Source: an uncultured Burkholderiales bacterium
GTDB taxonomy: Bacteria > Pseudomonadota > Gammaproteobacteria > Burkholderiales > Burkholderiaceae_C
Length of the DNA stretch: 10,387 bases
Assembly (NCBI GenBank): GCA_903856875.1
Contig: CAIODE010000031.1
Span: 1-10,387 of the forward strand
Reading direction: 5' to 3'
The notes below the pieces were generated by a model. That model did not search any database, was not told where the DNA came from, and was given only the letters and a program-made list of their open reading frames with translations. Both the position numbers and the translations under genes were made by a program. Shown here in pieces: positions 6,531-10,387 of the stretch (position 1 is its first letter; every line of letters begins with the position of its first letter).

Positions 6531-8048
6531 ATGACAACTCACAGCGAGATCGAACACCGTGGCTTCATCACGGTATCCGTGATGTTGGCCACCATCATGC
6601 AGGCTTTGGACACCACCATTGCCAATGTGGCCTTGCCACACATGCAAGGCTCGATGAGTGCTACGCAAGATCAGATGGCTTGGGTATTGACGTCTTACAT
6701 CGTCGCATCAGCCATTTTCATGCCTCTGACTGGTTTTCTAACGGCCAAGTTTGGACGCAAACGCATTTTCATCATGGCTGTAGTGGGCTTCACGCTGGCC
6801 TCCATGCTCTGTGGTGCCGCACAAAATTTGGAACAAATTGTGATGTTCAGGTTTTTGCAAGGTGTGTTTGGTGCCAGCCTAGTGCCTTTGTCTCAATCGG
6901 TCTTGCTAGACACCTACCCTCAAGAAAAGCATGGCACCGCCATGACCATGTGGGGTGTGGGCGTGATGATTGGGCCTATCTTAGGTCCCAGCCTAGGTGG
7001 TTGGCTCACGGAATATTACAGTTGGCGTTGGGTGTTCTACATCAATTTACCCTTGGGCTTGCTCACTTGGTTTGGCTTGGCAGCCTACATCAAAGAAACG
7101 CCCATCGACCATGAGCGAAAATTTGACTGGCTAGGATTTGTCTTTCTCAGCATTGCGCTGGGTGCCTTACAGATGATGCTGGACAGGGGAGAATCTCTCG
7201 ACTGGTTCATGAGCCCAGAAGTGGTCATCGAAGCCTGCTTGGCCTGCCTCGCTTTCTATTTGTTCTTAGCGCACATCTTGACGTTTTCAAACCCATTCAT
7301 TGAACCCAGTCTGTTCAAAGATCGAAACTTCAGTTTGGGACTGGTGTTCATTTTTGTGGTGGGCATCATATTGCTCGCTACCATGGCCTTGCTGCCGCCT
7401 TTTATGCAAGGCTTGATGGGCTATCCAATCATTGACATTGGCTTTTTGTTAGCGCCACGAGGTGTAGGCACAATGATTGCCATGGTGATTGTGGGTAAGT
7501 ATTCAAATCGACTGGATGGGCGATATCTCATTGCATGCGGGTTGTTGTTAACAGCACTTTCGCTCTACATGATGACGGGGTTTACTTCCGAAATTGCAGG
7601 TTCTGCCATTGTGCTGACAGGTGTCATTCAAGGATTCGGCCTCGGGTTTATCTTTCCACCTCTCACCACCATTACCTTCACGACACTTGAGCCACGTTTT
7701 AGAAATGAAGGTACCGCCTTGTTCAGTCTCATGCGCAACCTTGGCAGCAGCATCGGCATTTCCATCGTCATTGCCTATTTGGTGGAAAAAACACAAACCA
7801 ATCACTCGATCTTTGCAGATCAGATTCATATTTTCAGCCAGCCCTTGCAACAAGCCATTCAAAACAAACTGATCGATGTACAGTCGCCTGAGGGCTTGGC
7901 TTTGATCAATGCCCTAGTGACCAAAGAGGCCGCTACCTTGGCCTATTTACAAGACTTTCGATTGATGATGTGGATCTCACTAGCGGCCTTGCCTCTTATT
8001 TTGCTACTGCGCAAACCAGCCATCATTACTTCCCAGACGCCAGTGTGA
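6531..8048 (+). CDS. DHA2-family MFS multidrug transporter, EmrB-like
   Basis: This is a 505-residue proton-coupled inner-membrane exporter of the 14-helix DHA2 family, expected to act with the preceding EmrA-like adaptor. Visible motifs are: motif D1 LDTTIANVALP at 26-36 with the membrane acidic residue D27; motif A GFLTAKFGRKR at 68-78; the motif B arginine R107 (RFLQGVFGA); motif C GVGVMIGPILGPSLGG at 142-157; and SWRWVFYINLP at 164-174, typical of DHA2 transporters. The C-terminus is a short basic tail after the last helix. The start ATG at 6531 has no clear Shine-Dalgarno, so translation probably depends on the upstream gene or on an unstructured leader. Related pumps export uncouplers, hydrophobic antibiotics or fatty acids; which of these applies cannot be read here. 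Confidence 0.94.
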   Translation: MTTHSEIEHRGFITVSVMLATIMQALDTTIANVALPHMQGSMSATQDQMAWVLTSYIVASAIFMPLTGFLTAKFGRKRIFIMAVVGFTLASMLCGAAQNLEQIVMFRFLQGVFGASLVPLSQSVLLDTYPQEKHGTAMTMWGVGVMIGPILGPSLGGWLTEYYSWRWVFYINLPLGLLTWFGLAAYIKETPIDHERKFDWLGFVFLSIALGALQMMLDRGESLDWFMSPEVVIEACLACLAFYLFLAHILTFSNPFIEPSLFKDRNFSLGLVFIFVVGIILLATMALLPPFMQGLMGYPIIDIGFLLAPRGVGTMIAMVIVGKYSNRLDGRYLIACGLLLTALSLYMMTGFTSEIAGSAIVLTGVIQGFGLGFIFPPLTTITFTTLEPRFRNEGTALFSLMRNLGSSIGISIVIAYLVEKTQTNHSIFADQIHIFSQPLQQAIQNKLIDVQSPEGLALINALVTKEAATLAYLQDFRLMMWISLAALPLILLLRKPAIITSQTPV

Positions 8049-8088
8049 TGGCAGCGCCTTGTTTCAACCTGAAAACCACTCGGGTCCT

Positions 8089-8118
8089 TTTTCAACAATG
8101 TCGCGCACCCAATATAAA
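8089..8118 (+). promoter_or_regulatory. Possible promoter for the extradiol dioxygenase gene
   Basis: TTTTCA (8089-8094) and TATAAA (8113-8118) are 18 bp apart, with four and five matches to the sigma-70 consensus. They lie in the 114-bp gap between the transporter stop and the ATG at 8163. Transcription would begin near 8125, leaving a leader of about 38 bases that carries the GGAG ribosome site. This is consistent with a separate transcription unit but judged only by eye. Confidence 0.35.
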
Positions 8119-8152
8119 GCCGATATTAGGACTACAGTCTGACCATCCCATT

Positions 8153-8156
8153 GGAG
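8153..8156 (+). promoter_or_regulatory. Shine-Dalgarno that fixes the dioxygenase start
   Basis: GGAG sits 6 bases before the ATG at 8163. This favours that ATG over the in-frame TTG at 8151, which would lie over the ribosome site itself. Confidence 0.65.
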
Positions 8157-8162
8157 TTGCGC

Positions 8163-8951
8163 ATGGAAAACTTTCGAAACGCCCTTTTTGTGCCGCATGG
8201 CGCCCCTACTTTTGCTTTGGACTCTGGTGCAGCAGGCAAAGCCATGAGCGAATTGGCCAGTCTTTATACAACTCCACGCGCCATCATCGTGGTGAGCCCT
8301 CACTGGGACACAACCGTCCCAACAGTCAGCACGGCATCGCAACTTGAAACCATTTACGACTTTTACGGCTTCCCAGAAGAGTTGTACCGCATCAAATACC
8401 CTGCAACAGGCTACCCTGAAGGTGCGCAAGAAGTGGTGAAGACACTGCAAAAACGTTTTAGCCAAGTGGCCACTGATGCCACACGCGGCCTAGACCATGG
8501 CGCATGGACGCCACTGCGCCAAATGTTTCCTGATGCCCACATTCCCATCATTGCAGTTTCCATCCAAAGCCACGCAGGGACAGCCCATGCGCTGGCCATG
8601 GGTGAAGCACTTGAAGAACTTACCCACCAAGGGTATTTGGTCATTGGCTCTGGCAACATCACGCACAACTTGGGCGACTATCGCATGGCTGCCATGCAAG
8701 GCGGCCAAACACCAGACTATGTTCAAACCTTTGCCGATTGGGTGGAAGTGCAAATGCTGGGCAAACATCTGCAGCACTTGATTGATTACCGCCAGCACTC
8801 CAAAGAAGGTGTTCGTTCACACCCCGCAGAAGATCATCTGTTGCCCTTGTTTGTGGCCATGGGCGCTGCTGGCAAAGATGCCACCGCCCAGGCCTTCTAC
8901 CGTGGCATCAGCAGTTATGTGATTGCAATGGACGGCTACACATTTTCCTAA
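8163..8951 (+). CDS. Class III extradiol ring-cleavage dioxygenase, LigB/YgiD (DODA) family
   Basis: This 262-residue cytoplasmic metalloenzyme resembles E. coli YgiD (4,5-DOPA extradiol dioxygenase) and the LigB-type catalytic subunits that open catechol rings. Conserved histidines are in the expected places: PHG at H12, SPHW at H47, GLDHG at H112, GNITHNL at H168 and EDHLLPLF at H225. H12, H47 and H225 are the probable metal ligands and H112 a probable catalytic residue, by family knowledge. The YDFYGFPEELY segment (65-75) is also typical. I start at ATG 8163, which has GGAG six bases upstream. The gene has its own gap and possible promoter, so it need not belong to the efflux operon. No other aromatic-degradation gene is nearby, so the true substrate is unclear; many members of this group have no known physiological substrate. 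Confidence 0.9.
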   Translation: MENFRNALFVPHGAPTFALDSGAAGKAMSELASLYTTPRAIIVVSPHWDTTVPTVSTASQLETIYDFYGFPEELYRIKYPATGYPEGAQEVVKTLQKRFSQVATDATRGLDHGAWTPLRQMFPDAHIPIIAVSIQSHAGTAHALAMGEALEELTHQGYLVIGSGNITHNLGDYRMAAMQGGQTPDYVQTFADWVEVQMLGKHLQHLIDYRQHSKEGVRSHPAEDHLLPLFVAMGAAGKDATAQAFYRGISSYVIAMDGYTFS

Positions 8952-8992
8952 AGGCAGCACACCATAGGAAGCGAGGCATAACCATAAGAAGC
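8952..8992 (+). repeat. Imperfect direct repeat downstream of the dioxygenase gene
   Basis: ACCATAGGAAGC (8961-8972) recurs as ACCATAAGAAGC (8981-8992), with 11 of 12 bases the same and a period of 20 bp, about two helical turns. Each copy is preceded by AGGCA (8952-8956 and 8974-8978), two to four bases away. It lies in the 110-bp gap before the yghU-like gene. It could be a short duplication or a pair of regulator half-sites; nothing distinguishes these. Confidence 0.5.
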
Positions 8993-9005
8993 CGGTGGTT
9001 TCCAT

Positions 9006-9024
9006 GTTTGAATTCCCTTCAAAC
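9006..9024. promoter_or_regulatory. Inverted repeat upstream of yghU, operator-like
   Basis: GTTTGAA (9006-9012) and TTCAAAC (9018-9024) form a perfect 7-bp inverted repeat around TTCCC. It ends 37 bases before the start codon of the yghU-like gene. The first arm contains TTGAAT (9008-9013), a possible -35 followed 16 bp later by the weak -10 TAGGCT (9030-9035), so a protein bound here could control that promoter. No T run follows, so a terminator is less likely. Confidence 0.4.
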
Positions 9025-9061
9025 TCGTGTAGGCTAGGCACCAATTTCTATGAGGTTAAGC

Positions 9062-9934
9062 ATGTCAGATACGCCCTACGTTCCCCCCAAAGTTTGGACT
9101 TGGCAAAAGGCCAATGGTGGCCGGTTTGCCAACATCAATCGCCCTGTGGCAGGCTCTACCCACGAATTAGAACTACCAAGGGGAAAGCATCCCCTGCAAC
9201 TTTATTCATTGGGCACTCCCAATGGCATCAAAGTGACCGTGATGCTGGAAGAGTTGTTGGCACTTGGGCACGCAGGCGCTGAATACGATGCATGGCTCAT
9301 TCGCATCAGCGAAGGCATGCAATTTAGCAGTGGCTTTGTGGGTGTGAATCCAAATTCCAAAATTCCGGCCCTTTTAGACTACAGCACTGAAAAGCCACAA
9401 CGTGTGTTTGAGTCTGGTTCTATCCTTTTCTATTTGGCCGAAAAGTTCAAAGCTTTTTTGCCAACCGACATTGCCAAGCGCACAGAGTGCATGTCTTGGT
9501 TGATGTGGCAAATGGGCAGTGCGCCTTACTTAGGTGGCGGCTTCGGTCACTTCTTTGCCTATGCCCCTACCAAAATTGAATACGCCATAGACCGCTTCGC
9601 CATGGAAGTGAAACGGGAACTCGATGTCTTGAACCAAAGACTGGCCAACAACAGATTTGTGGTCGGTGATGACTACACCATTGCCGACATGGCCATTTGG
9701 CCTTGGTATGGCAGCTTGGCCAAAGGCGAGCGCTACGACTCAGGTGAGTTTTTACAAGTTCACGAATACACGCATGTGATTCGATGGGCTGATGAAATTG
9801 AAGCCCGGCCTGCTGTTCAAAGGGGCCGCATGGTCAACCGGGTGATGGGACCCTTAGAAACTCAGTTGCACGAACGCCACGATGCAATTGACTTTGATCT
9901 GAATACTCAAGACAAGTTACAGAAGAAAACCTGA
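9062..9934 (+). CDS. yghU: Glutathione-dependent disulfide-bond oxidoreductase, YghU-type GST
   Basis: This 290-residue cytoplasmic protein of the Nu-class glutathione transferase group matches E. coli YghU (288 residues) closely by memory across most of its length. Examples are KVWTW near the start, FANINRPV, KHPLQLYSLGTPNG (42-55), EYDAWLIRI, SSGFVGVNPNSKIPAL, FESGSIL (116-122), LGGGFGHF, YTIADMAIWPW (205-215), RPAVQRG and LHERHDA near the end. The N-terminal thioredoxin-like half carries the TPNG glutathione-site residues, the cis-proline P102 and the E117-S118 glutathione contact; the C-terminal half is helical. YghU shows disulfide reductase and peroxidase activity with glutathione. I start at ATG 9062 because GAGG (9052-9055) lies 6 bases upstream and MSDTPY aligns with the YghU N-terminus; ATG 9050 would overlap that site. 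The glutaredoxin gene converges on it. Confidence 0.95.
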   Translation: MSDTPYVPPKVWTWQKANGGRFANINRPVAGSTHELELPRGKHPLQLYSLGTPNGIKVTVMLEELLALGHAGAEYDAWLIRISEGMQFSSGFVGVNPNSKIPALLDYSTEKPQRVFESGSILFYLAEKFKAFLPTDIAKRTECMSWLMWQMGSAPYLGGGFGHFFAYAPTKIEYAIDRFAMEVKRELDVLNQRLANNRFVVGDDYTIADMAIWPWYGSLAKGERYDSGEFLQVHEYTHVIRWADEIEARPAVQRGRMVNRVMGPLETQLHERHDAIDFDLNTQDKLQKKT

Positions 9935-9942
9935 TACCCAGA

Positions 9943-10185
9943 TTAATTAGACATTTGCGCCAAAGCTGCCTGTAAACCAGCCAAGCCACCGACACGCTGA
10001 TCGTTGATGAAAACCTGTGGCATTTGACGCACAGATGGCCCACACTTTTCATAGAAAGCCATGCGTTCGGCTTCGTCGTCAATTTTGATCTCTTCGTAGG
10101 CCAATGATTTGGACTTGAGAATCATTTTGGCTGACTCGCATTGAGGACAGGCAGACTTGGAATAGACAACTATTTTGAGGCTCAT
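9943..10185 (-). CDS. Glutaredoxin, dithiol CPQC type
   Basis: This small 80-residue cytoplasmic thiol-disulfide oxidoreductase uses glutathione to reduce protein or mixed disulfides. The redox motif CPQC is at 13-16, directly after the first beta strand (KIVVYSKSA). The cis-proline is P56 in QMPQVFI, and the GG at 66-67 belongs to the glutathione-binding turn. Length matches the GrxC family. The central proline-glutamine pair differs from the CPYC of classical glutaredoxins but occurs in environmental proteobacterial members. The ATG at 10185 has no obvious Shine-Dalgarno. The gene is convergent with yghU, with only 8 bp between stop codons and no terminator between them, so their transcripts probably overlap at the 3' ends. 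Both being glutathione-linked redox proteins suggests related roles, but opposite strands argue against one operon. Confidence 0.92.
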   Translation of the reverse strand: MSLKIVVYSKSACPQCESAKMILKSKSLAYEEIKIDDEAERMAFYEKCGPSVRQMPQVFINDQRVGGLAGLQAALAQMSN

Positions 10186-10225
10186 ACGCGTGACAGGATA
10201 GTTTGAGGAACGGGTTGATGGTGAA

Positions 10226-10254
10226 ATTCTAAATCAGGCCATTTAATTTCTTAA
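10226..10254 (-). promoter_or_regulatory. Candidate promoter for the glutaredoxin gene
   Basis: Read on the minus strand, TTAAGA (10254-10249) and TAGAAT (10231-10226) are exactly 17 bp apart, with four and five matches to the sigma-70 consensus. Transcription would start near 10219, giving a leader of about 34 bases before the ATG at 10185. This is eye-matched only. Confidence 0.42.
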
Positions 10255-10293
10255 AAAGTGCCTATTTCTTTCAATGGAAGTCTTACTCAGCCC

Positions 10294-10307
10294 TTGATTT
10301 AGATCAT
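10294..10307 (+). promoter_or_regulatory. FNR/ANR-like box
   Basis: TTGAT-TTAG-ATCAT matches the FNR/ANR consensus TTGAT-N4-ATCAA at nine of ten defined positions. Its centre is at 10300.5. It lies in the gap between the glutaredoxin gene and whatever begins beyond the right edge, and its spacing to a -10-like element fits rightward control. FNR-type regulators activate genes when oxygen is low. The match is seen directly; function is inferred. Confidence 0.6.
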
Positions 10308-10329
10308 ATGATAACCATTTGAATTGTTA

Positions 10330-10335
10330 GATACT
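10330..10335 (+). promoter_or_regulatory. -10-like element of a rightward FNR-type promoter
   Basis: GATACT has four of six matches to TATAAT. A transcription start about 6-7 bases after it (near 10342) would put the FNR-like box centre at -41.5, the standard class II activator position. No good -35 hexamer is needed in such promoters. Confidence 0.4.
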
Positions 10336-10373
10336 GGCCACATCACCCCAACAGATTGAATTGCCGGCCGTTC

Positions 10374-10381
10374 AAAAAGGA
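10374..10381 (+). promoter_or_regulatory. Shine-Dalgarno-like run at the right edge
   Basis: AAAAAGGA ends 6 bases before the last base of the window. Together with the promoter-like elements upstream, it suggests that a plus-strand gene begins at or just after base 10388. The gene itself is not visible, so its identity is unknown. Confidence 0.45.
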
Positions 10382-10387
10382 CCTCAA

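Noticed and set aside
8064..8100. Weak GAAAA/TTTTTC pairing after the efflux transporter as a terminator
   Set aside because: The stem is interrupted by mismatches beyond five A-T pairs, with no GC-rich core.
10303..10312. The palindrome ATCATATGAT as a separate operator
   Set aside because: It overlaps the second half of the FNR-like box and is short and AT-rich enough to arise by chance.

Overview
The window looks like an ordinary chromosomal segment of a betaproteobacterium, probably Burkholderiales (a Comamonadaceae/Limnohabitans-like freshwater type). This is an inference from moderate base composition, dense packing of genes on one strand and the mix of families; no rRNA or other taxonomic marker is present. 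I see no mobile element, phage gene, tRNA, rRNA or CRISPR array.

Region 1 (1-5399) is one tightly overlapped plus-strand operon already running at the left edge. It encodes two polyamine/opine-type ABC permeases (the first is cut at its 5' end), then three genes shaped like the HcnA-HcnB-HcnC family of flavin/iron-sulfur amine dehydrogenases: a small [2Fe-2S] protein, an FAD/NAD(P)-type subunit with a C-terminal BFD-like [2Fe-2S] domain, and a DAO-family FAD subunit. Last comes the periplasmic solute-binding protein of the transporter. Every junction is a 1- or 4-base stop/start overlap. The layout reads as an uptake-and-oxidation module: import a small amine or amino-acid-like compound, then dehydrogenate it at a C-N bond in the cytoplasm. 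The ATPase presumably lies to the left. The substrate cannot be read from the sequence.

Region 2 (5400-8048) opens with a perfect 12-bp inverted repeat (5435-5461) that could be a terminator stem or an operator. An EmrA-like membrane-fusion protein and an EmrB-like DHA2 major facilitator follow, forming a proton-driven drug/toxicant efflux pair. No TolC or regulator is in view.

Region 3 (8049-9942) holds two separately spaced plus-strand genes: a LigB/YgiD-type extradiol dioxygenase and a close YghU homologue (a glutathione-dependent disulfide-bond oxidoreductase of the GST superfamily). A minus-strand glutaredoxin (9943-10185) converges on yghU with only 8 bp between stop codons.

Region 4 (10186-10387) is a divergent intergenic stretch. 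It carries a candidate promoter for the glutaredoxin and, facing right, an FNR/ANR-like box placed as in a class II oxygen-regulated promoter. A Shine-Dalgarno-like run at the very edge suggests a gene starting just outside the window. The most noteworthy items are the transporter-dehydrogenase operon of unknown substrate, the inverted repeat before the efflux genes, and the FNR-like promoter at the right edge.
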